Below, one piece after another: positions 15,372 through 22,666 of a stretch of 22,673 nt of DNA. The DNA lies in the NCBI GenBank assembly GCA_046757205.1, contig JBHHXR010000022.1, positions 1 to 22,673 of the forward strand, written 5' to 3'. Source of the stretch: JBHHXR01 sp046757205 (GTDB lineage Bacteria > Pseudomonadota > Alphaproteobacteria > Rhodobacterales > Rhodobacteraceae). Position 1 is the stretch's first letter. Every line of letters begins with the position of its first letter. Under the pieces are notes generated by a model. The model made no database searches. It saw only the letters and a list, made by a program, of their open reading frames with translations, and was not told where the DNA came from. The translations under genes were made by a program, and so were the position numbers.

Positions 15372-15752
15372 CTAACCGCTGACGCAGTCGATACAGCGAG
15401 TTGCGGCCGGGTTCAGTTGCAGCCGCTTGCGGGCGATGTCCTCGCCGCAGGTTTCGCAATATCCAAACTCTCCGGCGTCGAGGCGTTGCAGCGCAGCCCG
15501 CAGGCTTTGGCGTTCCCGCTCGCGGCGAGCCTCGGTGGCGCTCGCCATGGCCTGCTGCTGGAGCGCGTCCATGCGGCTGAGCCGGCCGACGCTCTGCTGG
15601 TCGAGCGTGACCGTGCCACGGCTGTCTTCCGAGACTTCGCTGAGTGCGGCAAGTTCCGCCAATCGCGCCCCGATCAGGTCGCGAAAACGTTCGTTTTCCG
15701 TCCGGTCCACAATCAAATTCCGTGATTTTCCTTGATTTCGAGCCTGTAGCAT
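15372..15752 (-). CDS. TraR/DksA-family C4 zinc-finger protein
   Basis: A 126-residue protein with a helical N-terminal part (about 15-90) and a C-terminal four-cysteine zinc finger: C99 and C102 (CETC), C120 and C123 (CIDC), the DksA-type spacing. DksA relatives bind in the RNA polymerase secondary channel and alter stringent-response promoters. The segment TVTLDQQSVGRLSRMDALQQ lies where DksA has its acidic coiled-coil tip (DxxDxA); that motif is not present in standard form, so function may differ from E. coli DksA. The start ATG at 15752 has AGGG 8 nt upstream; the frame stays open further upstream, but that stretch overlaps the divergent cysE gene. It is shorter than E. coli DksA (151 residues). 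Confidence 0.85.
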   Translation of the reverse strand: MLQARNQGKSRNLIVDRTENERFRDLIGARLAELAALSEVSEDSRGTVTLDQQSVGRLSRMDALQQQAMASATEARRERERQSLRAALQRLDAGEFGYCETCGEDIARKRLQLNPAATRCIDCVSG

Positions 15753-15804
15753 ACGATTTACCCTGTCAAACGGGTAGATTGCCGCCCGGCACGGAGGAAG
15801 GTAC

Positions 15805-16623
15805 ATGGCTGAAGCTCGCAAGCAACTGGCGTCCGTCGATCCGGTCTGGGACCGGATTCGCCTGGAGGCGGAACGGATCGTCCGGGATGAACCACTCATG
15901 GGCAGCATGGTCCATGCCGGTATCCTGCACCACAAGACGCTGGAGAAGGCGCTGAGCTTCCGGCTGGCGCTGAAACTCTGCTCGGGCGAGATGTCGGAAT
16001 CGATCCTGCGCGACCTGGCCGACGAGGCACATGAAAACGAGCCGGATCTGGGCGCTGCGGCGCGGGCGGATATCCTGGCGGTTTTCGACCGCGATCCAGC
16101 GTGCCACCGGTTCCTGCAACCGCTGCTGTTTTTCAAGGGTTTCCAGGCGCTGCAGGCCTACCGGATAGCACACTGGCTGTGGGGGCACGGCCGCAAGGAC
16201 ATGGCCTATTTCGTGCAGATGCGGACTTCCGAGGTGTTCGGCATCGACATCCACCCCGGCGCCCGCATCGGACGGGGGCTGATGATCGACCATGCGCATT
16301 CGATCGTTATCGGTGAGACGGCGGTGGTCGGCGACAACGTGTCGATGCTGCATTCGGTGACGTTGGGCGGCACCGGCAAGGAAGAACAGGACCGCCACCC
16401 GAAAATCGGCAACGGCGTGCTGATCGGAGCCGGCGCCAAGGTGCTGGGCAACATCAAGATCGGCGACTGCGTGCGCATCGCGTCGGGTTCGGTCGTTCTG
16501 CGCGACGTCCCGAAATGCAAGACCGTTGCCGGGGTTCCGGCCAAGATCGTCGGCGACGCCGGCTGCGCGGAACCGGCCAAGACCATGGACCAGCTATTGC
16601 AGGGCGTGGTCGAGACGATCTGA
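15805..16623 (+). CDS. cysE: Serine O-acetyltransferase
   Basis: A 272-residue enzyme that makes O-acetylserine from serine and acetyl-CoA, the first step of cysteine synthesis. The N-terminal helical domain (about 10-130) includes FRLALKL and FQALQAYRIAHWLW. The C-terminal left-handed beta-helix carries hexapeptide repeats and the active-site run DIHPGARIGRG with D148 and IDHAHSIVIGETA with H163; the 15-residue separation equals that of the Asp143/His158 pair in E. coli CysE. GTGKEEQDRHPKIG is the usual CoA-site loop. GGAGG lies 7 nt upstream of the ATG. It is divergent from the zinc-finger gene with only 52 nt between starts. Its product is the substrate of the cysteine synthase near the end of the window. 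Confidence 0.95.
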   Translation: MAEARKQLASVDPVWDRIRLEAERIVRDEPLMGSMVHAGILHHKTLEKALSFRLALKLCSGEMSESILRDLADEAHENEPDLGAAARADILAVFDRDPACHRFLQPLLFFKGFQALQAYRIAHWLWGHGRKDMAYFVQMRTSEVFGIDIHPGARIGRGLMIDHAHSIVIGETAVVGDNVSMLHSVTLGGTGKEEQDRHPKIGNGVLIGAGAKVLGNIKIGDCVRIASGSVVLRDVPKCKTVAGVPAKIVGDAGCAEPAKTMDQLLQGVVETI

Positions 16624-16634
16624 TCCGTCGGATC
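16622..16634. terminator. Small hairpin at the end of cysE
   Basis: GATCC (16622-16626) and GGATC (16630-16634) form a perfect 5-bp stem around GTC, overlapping the cysE stop codon. It lies between two convergent genes. There is no strong U-run (only GGATTT follows), so termination is doubtful. Confidence 0.22.
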
Positions 16635-16681
16635 GGATTTCAGGGCAACAACGGACGCAGCCATTCCTTTCGACTGACCTG

Positions 16682-18553
16682 TCAGCCGGCCAGTGCGCGG
16701 CTTTGGCGATCGCTTTCTGCCGCGACCAGCGAATGGACGAGATTCACCGCTCCCGGCGCATCCGCCCCGTAGCCGTCGGCGCCGATGACGTCGGCGAATT
16801 CACGTGTTACCGGCGCGCCGCCGACGATGATCGGACAGGGAACACCGGCAGCCCTGAAAGCCTTGATGACCTTGGACATGTTCGGCATGGTGGTGGTCAG
16901 GAGCGCCGACAGGCCGACCACGTCGGGCTTCAGTTCGCGGGCTTTTTCCACGATGACCTCGGCGGCGTTGTTGACACCGAGATCGATCACTTTGTAGCCC
17001 GCGCCTTCCAGCATCATGCCGACAAGGTTCTTGCCGATGTCGTGCACGTCGCCCTGCACCGTGGCCAGCATCACCAGCCCCTTGGGCTTGGCGGAGGTCG
17101 TGGTGAGCAGCGGGCGGAGGATTTCCAGCCCGCCTTTCATGGCGCGTGCCGAGAGCAGCATCTCCGGCACGAAGATCGTGCCTTCGGAGAACATGCCGCC
17201 GACCTCTTCCATCGCCGCGATCAGGGCATCGTCGAGGATGGTGTTGAGCGGGATGCCGCCGGCCAATGCCCGGTTGACAGCGGCAATCGCCGCGTTCTTG
17301 TCGCCGTCGACCACGTGATCGAACAGATCGTCGAGCAGGGTGTCCTGGTCTTCGGTCAGCGTGCCCGGCTTGTCGGGGTCGATCGTGGTCGAGGCGGCTT
17401 TCTTCGTGCCGAATTTCTCGTAATCGGCAGCCTCGGGCGTGCCTGAAGTATGCTGGCCGGCCCACGGCCTCTCGCCGCGGCGGAAGCGGTGGATCGCGGC
17501 GACCGAGGCGCGGACGTTTTCCACCGGGGTCCGGGAGCTGAGATTGCACAGGTAGAGCAGGTTCCTGCCGCCCGGCTCCATGATTTCCAGATATTCGTGA
17601 ATGCGTTTTTCGATCTCGACGGCCGGGCCGGAGGTCAGGAGGTTGTTGGACACCCCGAGCACCGCCGGCAGGTCGCGCGCAACCGCGTAGTCCTTGGCTT
17701 TCTGGGCGCCGACCCGGTACAGGTCGGGATCCTGGACCTTCAGGTAAAGCGGGTTGGCGCGCAACTTCAGTTCCCAAAACCTGTGCTGATCCTCGACATG
17801 GGAATCGCCCCACCAGTTGTCGACGACGGGTCTGTTACCGGTCAGCGAGCGCAGCCGCTCGATATAGTGCAGCGCGAATTCCTCCAGCATGCCGAGCGAG
17901 ATGAACGGCGGGGAGGCCACCGCATCGCTACCGGGGACGACCGCGACGTACGGGAAACGGTGGAGGAATTCGTTGATGTAGGGGGCCAGCACCTCGTCGG
18001 TGAGGTAGGTCATTACCTTGTGGACGAATGTCGGGTTGTCCTGCATCTGCAGGACCAGCGCTTCGAAGGTCATCACCTGGGAGGCCAAGGTGAACGGCCC
18101 GCAATACGCCAGATACGGTTCCACCCCGGTGACTTCCCTGAACAGCGCCGAGACGTCCATGGCGAACGGGACGCGGCCGGCGCCGAGGTCGAGCGGCTTG
18201 AGTTTCGCGAGGTCCTTTTCGCACGTCACCAGCGGGTGGGTGTTGTCGATGGCGGGAGTGAGATCGTCGAATTTGGCGATGTCGCAGCCGATCGCCTCGG
18301 CCTCGACGTTGTAGGCGTCCCAGCACATGTCGGGTGTATCGAAATCGAAGTCGCGGGCGGTCTTCAGGGCGCCGTAAAGGAAGCATTCCGGGTCGGAATA
18401 GAACTTCCAGGCGTTGATGCCGCTGTGTCGCATGGCGAATTCGTGGCATTGCTGGACAAACGGGATCTGGTCCGCCCCGCCGGTTTCGAAGCCCTTGGTC
18501 AGCAACTCGTAGCCGGCGCTGAAATCGAATTCCGAAAAGTCGTATTTCGGCAT
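16682..18553 (-). CDS. CmuA-like fusion: UroD-family methyltransferase plus corrinoid-binding domain
   Basis: A 623-residue two-part protein. Residues about 35-358 look like the uroporphyrinogen decarboxylase superfamily branch that includes the corrinoid methyltransferases MtaA, MtbA and CmuA. Residues about 400-485 are the helical cap and 490-612 the cobalamin-binding Rossmann fold, with GDVHDIGKN (DxHxxG; His504 is the likely cobalt ligand), GLSALLTTTM and IIVGGAP. One chain could thus take a methyl group from a substrate and hold it on cobalt. The fusion and length match chloromethane methyltransferase CmuA. However, the zinc motif H-x-C of that family seems to read N-x-W at 246-248 (DNWWGD), while the later Cys (C336, LYLCNLSSRTPVENV) is kept, so substrate and chemistry are uncertain. 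The start is ATG 18553 with AGAGGG 9 nt upstream; a TTG two codons earlier is too close to it. No partner methyltransferase or reductive activase is in the window. Confidence 0.85.
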   Translation of the reverse strand: MPKYDFSEFDFSAGYELLTKGFETGGADQIPFVQQCHEFAMRHSGINAWKFYSDPECFLYGALKTARDFDFDTPDMCWDAYNVEAEAIGCDIAKFDDLTPAIDNTHPLVTCEKDLAKLKPLDLGAGRVPFAMDVSALFREVTGVEPYLAYCGPFTLASQVMTFEALVLQMQDNPTFVHKVMTYLTDEVLAPYINEFLHRFPYVAVVPGSDAVASPPFISLGMLEEFALHYIERLRSLTGNRPVVDNWWGDSHVEDQHRFWELKLRANPLYLKVQDPDLYRVGAQKAKDYAVARDLPAVLGVSNNLLTSGPAVEIEKRIHEYLEIMEPGGRNLLYLCNLSSRTPVENVRASVAAIHRFRRGERPWAGQHTSGTPEAADYEKFGTKKAASTTIDPDKPGTLTEDQDTLLDDLFDHVVDGDKNAAIAAVNRALAGGIPLNTILDDALIAAMEEVGGMFSEGTIFVPEMLLSARAMKGGLEILRPLLTTTSAKPKGLVMLATVQGDVHDIGKNLVGMMLEGAGYKVIDLGVNNAAEVIVEKARELKPDVVGLSALLTTTMPNMSKVIKAFRAAGVPCPIIVGGAPVTREFADVIGADGYGADAPGAVNLVHSLVAAESDRQSRALAG

Positions 18554-18604
18554 GTCCAAACACCCTCTGCCCGCCGCGGCGGCCTTTGACGCCGCTGATA
18601 TTAA

Positions 18605-18633
18605 AGGGTACCGGCTGTTATCTCCTCTAGCAA
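18605..18633 (-). promoter_or_regulatory. Candidate sigma-70 promoter of the CmuA-like gene
   Basis: Read on the minus strand, TTGCTA (18633-18628) and TACCCT (18610-18605) are separated by exactly 17 nt, giving a passable -35/-10 pair and a leader of about 45 nt before the ATG. The LysR box at 18646-18664 lies directly upstream of the -35, about 57 nt from the expected transcription start, where LysR activators normally bind. Confidence 0.4.
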
Positions 18634-18645
18634 TTTGTTATGGAA

Positions 18646-18664
18646 GCATACGCTGAACGTATGC
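18646..18664. promoter_or_regulatory. Perfect palindromic LysR-type operator (ATAC-N7-GTAT)
   Basis: GCATACG-CTGAA-CGTATGC is a perfect inverted repeat with 7-bp arms. It contains ATAC-N7-GTAT and the T-N11-A core typical of LysR-family recognition sites. It lies between the CmuA-like gene and the divergent LysR gene, ending 16 nt before the regulator's ATG. The arrangement fits autorepression of the regulator and activation of the methyltransferase. Confidence 0.65.
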
Positions 18665-18680
18665 GAGACCTGAGGGAAAC

Positions 18681-19604
18681 ATGAATGCGGACTGGCGCAT
18701 CGGTATGGCTCTAAACCATCTGGCGGCGTTCGAGAGCGCCGTCGACAGGGGCAGTTTCACAAAGGCGGCGGAGGCTCTGGGAACGACGCAGCCGTCGGTC
18801 AGCCGTCACATTGCATCGCTGGAAGACCTTCTGGATACGCGCCTGTTCGATCGCCTGCATCACCGGGTGGAACTGACCGACGCGGGGCGCGAACTCTACG
18901 ATGCGGTCAAGCTCGGGCTCGGGCATATCCGGCAGGCGGCGGGGCGGATCGGCGGCCGGAACGGCCCGGATACGCTCTCGGTCGGCTGCACCTACGGTTT
19001 CGCCCATCTCTGGCTGATGCCGCGGTTTTCGGCCTTGCAGAAACTGGTGCCCAAGCAGGAATTGCGGATGGTGACGGCGGACACGCGGACGCTGTTCGAC
19101 CTTGGCGAAGTGAATTTCGCGCTGCGGTTTGGCGTCGGGGCGTGGCCGGACGGGGCTTCCGAGAGATTGTTCGGTGAGCAGCTGTTCCCGGTGTGTTCTC
19201 CGGAATTTGCCGAAAGGTATTTCGGCGGCTGCACGGGCGTTGACGCGGCTGCCCTGGCCTCAATGCCGCTCATTCACGAGCGGCCCGAGGATCACGGCTG
19301 GCTGACCTGGCGACAGTGGATGGCGCATCACGCAATCGAATACGCCCCGCCCGCGAACACGTACTATTACGACAGTTATGCATTGACGATGCAGGCCGCT
19401 TCCGAAGGCCTTGGCGTGGCGCTCGGCTGGTACCACTTCGTGGAGCCGATGCTGACGAGCGGGCAACTGGTGGAACTGGAGGGGCTGCGGGTGCGGACCG
19501 GCAACGGCTACTACCTGGCCTTCCGGCCGGACCAGCCGCAGGCGCAGACGATGGCGAACTGGTTCCGCACGATGGCGGCGGCGCAGGAAGCGGCGGCGCG
19601 ATGA
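18681..19604 (+). CDS. LysR-type transcriptional regulator, divergent from the CmuA-like gene
   Basis: A 307-residue LysR-family regulator. The N-terminal winged helix-turn-helix (about 11-70) is clear: LAAFESAVDRGSFTKAAEAL, TTQPSVSRHIASLEDLL and TRLFDR. The effector-binding domain (about 95-300) shows the GcvA-type LWLMPRFSALQ, a VNFALRFGVGAWPDG segment and LFPVCSPEFAERY. GAGGG upstream of the ATG at 18681 supports this start; an ATG at 18705 is an alternative. Its position and the palindrome in the shared intergenic region suggest it controls the CmuA-like gene in response to a metabolite, which is not predictable from sequence. Its 3' end converges with the DUF1059 gene, 18 nt apart. Confidence 0.92.
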   Translation: MNADWRIGMALNHLAAFESAVDRGSFTKAAEALGTTQPSVSRHIASLEDLLDTRLFDRLHHRVELTDAGRELYDAVKLGLGHIRQAAGRIGGRNGPDTLSVGCTYGFAHLWLMPRFSALQKLVPKQELRMVTADTRTLFDLGEVNFALRFGVGAWPDGASERLFGEQLFPVCSPEFAERYFGGCTGVDAAALASMPLIHERPEDHGWLTWRQWMAHHAIEYAPPANTYYYDSYALTMQAASEGLGVALGWYHFVEPMLTSGQLVELEGLRVRTGNGYYLAFRPDQPQAQTMANWFRTMAAAQEAAAR

Positions 19605-19622
19605 CAGTCGCAAACGCCGCCG

Positions 19623-19826
19623 TCAGCCCGCCGTTCCCGCCCTGATCAGAGTCGCAAGCTGGGTCCGGTCCTCGGGCGACCATTGCGACGGGTCCTCGCC
19701 ATGCGCGACACTTGCGTGCAACGCGATCAGCTTCCAGATTTCGCCTTCGGTTTCGGCGGTGAACCGGCCCGGGCAGGCTTCCATTCCGGGATAGTCGGCG
19801 CAGGCGTAGGAATAGGTTTTCGTCAT
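19623..19826 (-). CDS. DUF1059 small protein
   Basis: A 67-residue protein with the DUF1059 pattern: KTYSYACADYPGMEACPGRF at the N-terminus with two cysteines, then an ETEGEIWKLIALHASVAHG helix ending in the conserved HA...H arrangement. Members are small, soluble and of unknown function; the Cys and His residues hint at metal binding. AGGA lies 9 nt before the ATG. It follows the GFA-type gene by 30 nt on the same strand and is probably cotranscribed with it. Confidence 0.8.
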   Translation of the reverse strand: MTKTYSYACADYPGMEACPGRFTAETEGEIWKLIALHASVAHGEDPSQWSPEDRTQLATLIRAGTAG

Positions 19827-19856
19827 CGTGGCCGTCCTTTCGAGGCGGTGCTGGTC

Positions 19857-20279
19857 TCAGAACTCTTCGAAGCCGGGCAATCCGTCGTCCAGCTTCACCC
19901 AGGGCTGACGGTGGGCAACGTAGACATGCGCCGTCGGCTTCGCGATGGCGGGGTCGTCCAGCGTCGGGGCCAGCACGCTGATCTGCCCGGGCCAGCCTTC
20001 CTCAGACACATAAGTGAGCGAGGTGCCGCAGGCGCTGCAAAAGCCGCGCTCAACACCGGGTGAGGTCTCGCAGATGGCAAATTGCCCTTCGGTGACTTCG
20101 AACGCTCCGGACTTGACGCCCACCCAGGTGGTGAACGCGGCCCCGACGGCGCGCTGGCATGATCGGCAATGACAGTGCGCCGACCAGTCGGGCGAGCCGT
20201 TCAACCGGTAGCGCACCGAACCGCACAGGCAACCGCCGTCGTGGGTTTCCTTCGCTGGATTCATGTCCGATTTCCCCAT
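19857..20279 (-). CDS. GFA/CENP-V-fold zinc protein (Gfa-like)
   Basis: A 140-residue protein of the fold first named after glutathione-dependent formaldehyde-activating enzyme. The zinc-binding cysteine pattern is complete: GGCLCGSVRY (C17, C19), HCHCRSCQRAVGAAF (C36, C38, C41) and GFCSACGTSL (C81, C84). Many members have no proven link to glutathione or formaldehyde, so the name describes the fold only. ATG 20279 has GGGAG 7 nt upstream; ATG 20264, five codons later with GGGGA 8 nt upstream, is an equally plausible start. The frame remains open upstream to 20420, but that stretch is a repetitive basic sequence and probably not translated. It is divergent from the second LysR gene. Confidence 0.85.
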   Translation of the reverse strand: MGKSDMNPAKETHDGGCLCGSVRYRLNGSPDWSAHCHCRSCQRAVGAAFTTWVGVKSGAFEVTEGQFAICETSPGVERGFCSACGTSLTYVSEEGWPGQISVLAPTLDDPAIAKPTAHVYVAHRQPWVKLDDGLPGFEEF

Positions 20280-20349
20280 TGTCTTGCTCCCACACTTGCT
20301 GTCACATGAGCTTTTCGTAAGATTATCATCCACGGCGCGGCGTGATTGA

Positions 20350-20373
20350 CGCGGCATCTTTCGCGGCATCTTT
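20350..20373. repeat. Two tandem copies of a 12-bp unit
   Basis: CGCGGCATCTTT occurs twice, perfectly and back to back, in the 174-nt space between the GFA-type gene and the second LysR gene. It may be a slippage duplication or a direct-repeat protein-binding site. Its position about 80 nt before the LysR start permits a regulatory role, but nothing else supports one. Confidence 0.6.
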
Positions 20374-20436
20374 CCCATCGTTCCTTTCATTCTTTGGCAA
20401 ACCGCGCCATAAGGCGACACAGGAATATTGTTGAAC

Positions 20437-20451
20437 GTAAGAAAAACTTAC
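20437..20451. promoter_or_regulatory. Inverted repeat with LysR-like T-N11-A spacing at a start codon
   Basis: GTAAG-AAAAA-CTTAC is a perfect inverted repeat that ends 2 nt before the ATG of the second LysR gene and includes T-N11-A. It occupies the place of the ribosome-binding site, and no good Shine-Dalgarno is seen. It could be an autorepression operator or a small mRNA hairpin limiting translation. Confidence 0.4.
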
Positions 20452-20453
20452 CA

Positions 20454-21368
20454 ATGGAATGGTCCGATCTGCCGCCGCTCAACAGCCTGCGCGCCTTTGC
20501 CGCGATTGCCGAGGCGGGAAGCGTCTCGCGCGCCGGTGCGGCTCTGAACGTGAGCCACGCCGCGATCAGCCAGCAACTCCGGGCGCTGGAGGCGCGGCTG
20601 GGCGTGGCGCTGGTGGCGCGCGAAGGGCGTGGCGTGGCGCTCACCCGCGACGGCGCGGTGCTGGCGCATCATCTGGCGCTCGGCTTCGGGGCCATTCACA
20701 ACGGTGTCGAGGCGGTGACCGGCTTTGCCGCGAAGCGTCCGGTGCAGGTCACCATGTCGCCGGCTTTCGCGGTAAGCTGGCTGATGCCGCGGCTGAACGG
20801 GTTCCGGCAGGCCCACCCGGATGTCGAGCTGATGCTCAACCCGACGGCCGACGTGATGGAACTGACGCCGGGCGGCATCGACGTGGCGATCCGGTTTTGC
20901 GACGGCAGTTGGCCGGGGGTCGAGATCACGCCGTTTCTGCTGCCTGCGCTGGTGGTGGTCGGAACGCCTGCGTTGATCGGGTCGCGGGACATTGCCGACC
21001 CGGCGACGTTCACCGAATTGCCCTGGTTGCAGGAACTCGGCACGAACGAGGTTTCCGAGTGGCTGGCGCGGCGCGGGATCGAGCCGGAGCGGCCGGTGGA
21101 AATCGTTCACATGCCGGGCAACCTGATCATGGAGGCGGTGCGGCGCGGCGACGGGCTGACCTATACGCCGCGTATCTTCGTGGAAGACGAAATCCGGACG
21201 GGGCAACTGGTGGAACTTTTCTCCGAGCACGACACCGGCGGATTCTACATCGCCACCCGGCCCGGGGTCCTGCGCCCGCCGGTGCGTTCCTTCGTCACCT
21301 GGCTGAAGCGGCAGGCGACGGCAGAAGCGGGCGCGTTACGCACACACGGCGCGTGGAAAGCTTCCTGA
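20454..21368 (+). CDS. LysR-type regulator, GcvA-like
   Basis: A 304-residue LysR-family regulator. The winged helix-turn-helix covers about 8-66: PPLNSLRAFAAIAEAGSVS, LNVSHAAISQQLRALEARLG and VALTRDG. The effector domain (about 90-295) has the GcvA-like SPAFAVSWLMPRLNGFRQAHPD (shown in part) and GGIDVAIRFCDGSWPG. The ATG at 20454 begins the conserved domain; upstream in-frame codons give a basic, non-homologous-looking extension. It is divergent from the GFA-type/DUF1059 pair and 106 nt upstream of the cysteine synthase gene on the same strand, so either could be its target. Confidence 0.9.
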   Translation: MEWSDLPPLNSLRAFAAIAEAGSVSRAGAALNVSHAAISQQLRALEARLGVALVAREGRGVALTRDGAVLAHHLALGFGAIHNGVEAVTGFAAKRPVQVTMSPAFAVSWLMPRLNGFRQAHPDVELMLNPTADVMELTPGGIDVAIRFCDGSWPGVEITPFLLPALVVVGTPALIGSRDIADPATFTELPWLQELGTNEVSEWLARRGIEPERPVEIVHMPGNLIMEAVRRGDGLTYTPRIFVEDEIRTGQLVELFSEHDTGGFYIATRPGVLRPPVRSFVTWLKRQATAEAGALRTHGAWKAS

Positions 21369-21474
21369 TTTTCCGATTCCGTGCCGGTTTCTTGACTATT
21401 GCCTCGAATTCCTGACATGACAGAATGTCGCAGGCGATCCGCCCAACACCACAAGCAAGACGGGGAGACATTCA

Positions 21475-22551
21475 ATGGCTAACGGCATCAGACGGACCAA
21501 CGGGCGCGGACGGCTGTTCGGCGACGTTCTGGATACCGTCGGGGACACACCGTGCATCCGGATCAATTCCATCGCACCGGAGCATGTCACGGTCTATGTC
21601 AAGTGCGAGGCGTTCAACCCGGCGGCCTCGGTGAAGGACCGGCTGGCGCTCAACATCATCGAGGCGGCGGAGCGCAACGGCACGCTGAAGCCGGGGCAGA
21701 CGGTGGTCGAGGCTACTTCGGGCAACACCGGAATCGGGCTCGCCATGGTCTGCGCCGCCAAGGGCCATCCGCTGGTGGTCACGATGGCCGACAGCTTTTC
21801 CGTCGAGCGGCGCAAGCTGATGCGGTTTCTCGGCGCCAAGGTGGTGCTGACGCCGCGCGCGGAAAAGGGGTTCGGGATGTACCAGAAGGCCAAGGAGCTG
21901 GCCGACGTAAATGGCTGGTTCCTGGCGCGTCAGTTCGAGACCGAGGCGAACGCCGATATCCACGAGAGCACCACGGCGCGCGAGATCATGGGCGATTTCG
22001 ACGGCCAGCGGCTGGATTACTTCGTCTCCGGCTACGGCACCGGCGGCACCGTGGCCGGCGTCGGGCGTGTGCTGCGCAGGGAGCGGCCGGACACCAGGAT
22101 CATTCTCAGCGAGCCGGCCAACGCGGCGCTGGTCCAGAGCGGCGAGCAGCAGGCGCGCAACGACGAGGGCGAACCCGCGGCCAGCCATCCCGCCTTCGAG
22201 CCGCACCCGATCCAGGGCTGGACGCCGGATTTCATTCCGCTCGTTCTGCAGGAGGCGATCGACAGGTCCTACTATGACGAACTGATCCCGGTACCGGGGC
22301 CGGTCGGCATCGAATGGTCTCGGAAACTGGCGCAGCGGGAAGGAATATTCGTCGGCATTTCGGCGGGCGCCACCTTTGCCGTGGCGATGCAGGTGGCCGA
22401 AAAGGCGCCCGAGGGTTCGGTGATCCTCGCCATGCTTCCCGATACCGGGGAGCGTTACCTTTCGACGCCGATGTTCGAGGGCATCGAGGAGGACATGGAC
22501 GACGACGAGATCGCGCTGTCGAAGTCCACGCCGGGGTATCAGATGGCGTGA
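21475..22551 (+). CDS. cysK: Cysteine synthase A (O-acetylserine sulfhydrylase)
   Basis: A 358-residue PLP enzyme that combines O-acetylserine with sulfide to give cysteine. The PLP lysine is K54 in NPAASVKDRLAL, the substrate loop TSGNTGIGLA follows at 81-90, the phosphate-binding loop is SGYGTGGTVAGVG, and VGISAGATFAVA lies near the C-terminus. It is longer than the usual 310-325 residues: there is an insertion in the region normally reading SGG...PHKIQG (here SGEQQARNDEGEPAASH, then PHPIQGWTPDFIP) and an acidic tail (EGIEEDMDDDEIAL). A sibling PLP-family activity cannot be fully excluded. GGGGAGA lies 7 nt before the ATG. It is served by the O-acetylserine made by cysE in the same window. 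Confidence 0.9.
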   Translation: MANGIRRTNGRGRLFGDVLDTVGDTPCIRINSIAPEHVTVYVKCEAFNPAASVKDRLALNIIEAAERNGTLKPGQTVVEATSGNTGIGLAMVCAAKGHPLVVTMADSFSVERRKLMRFLGAKVVLTPRAEKGFGMYQKAKELADVNGWFLARQFETEANADIHESTTAREIMGDFDGQRLDYFVSGYGTGGTVAGVGRVLRRERPDTRIILSEPANAALVQSGEQQARNDEGEPAASHPAFEPHPIQGWTPDFIPLVLQEAIDRSYYDELIPVPGPVGIEWSRKLAQREGIFVGISAGATFAVAMQVAEKAPEGSVILAMLPDTGERYLSTPMFEGIEEDMDDDEIALSKSTPGYQMA

Positions 22552-22639
22552 CGCGGCGGGCGCCCGGCTTCGCCCTTGTCCCTCCGGAACCGGGAATTCG
22601 GACGGGATCACCTAGAGAATGATGCCCTTTACACGAATC

Positions 22640-22666
22640 GCCCCGCCCGGCCGTCCGGCCCGGGGC
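22640..22666. other. GC-rich hairpin downstream of cysK
   Basis: GCCCCG (22640-22645) pairs with CGGGGC (22661-22666), enclosing a further CCGG/CCGG stem with a CCGT loop. No U-run follows within the window. It could be a transcription end for cysK or belong to whatever lies beyond the window edge. Confidence 0.3.

Noticed and set aside
15759..15776. TACCC-N8-GGGTA inverted repeat between the zinc-finger gene and cysE
   Set aside because: The arms are only 5 bp, common by chance in GC-rich DNA, and no known operator matches; too weak to list as a regulatory site.
16682..18553. Assignment as chloromethane dehalogenase cmuA
   Set aside because: Architecture and length agree, but the zinc motif seems altered and no cmuB, cmuC, purU or metF-type partner is visible, so only 'CmuA-like' is justified.
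18554..18680. Cobalamin riboswitch upstream of the corrinoid protein gene
   Set aside because: The gap is too short (127 nt shared by two promoters) and no B12-box-like sequence was recognised.
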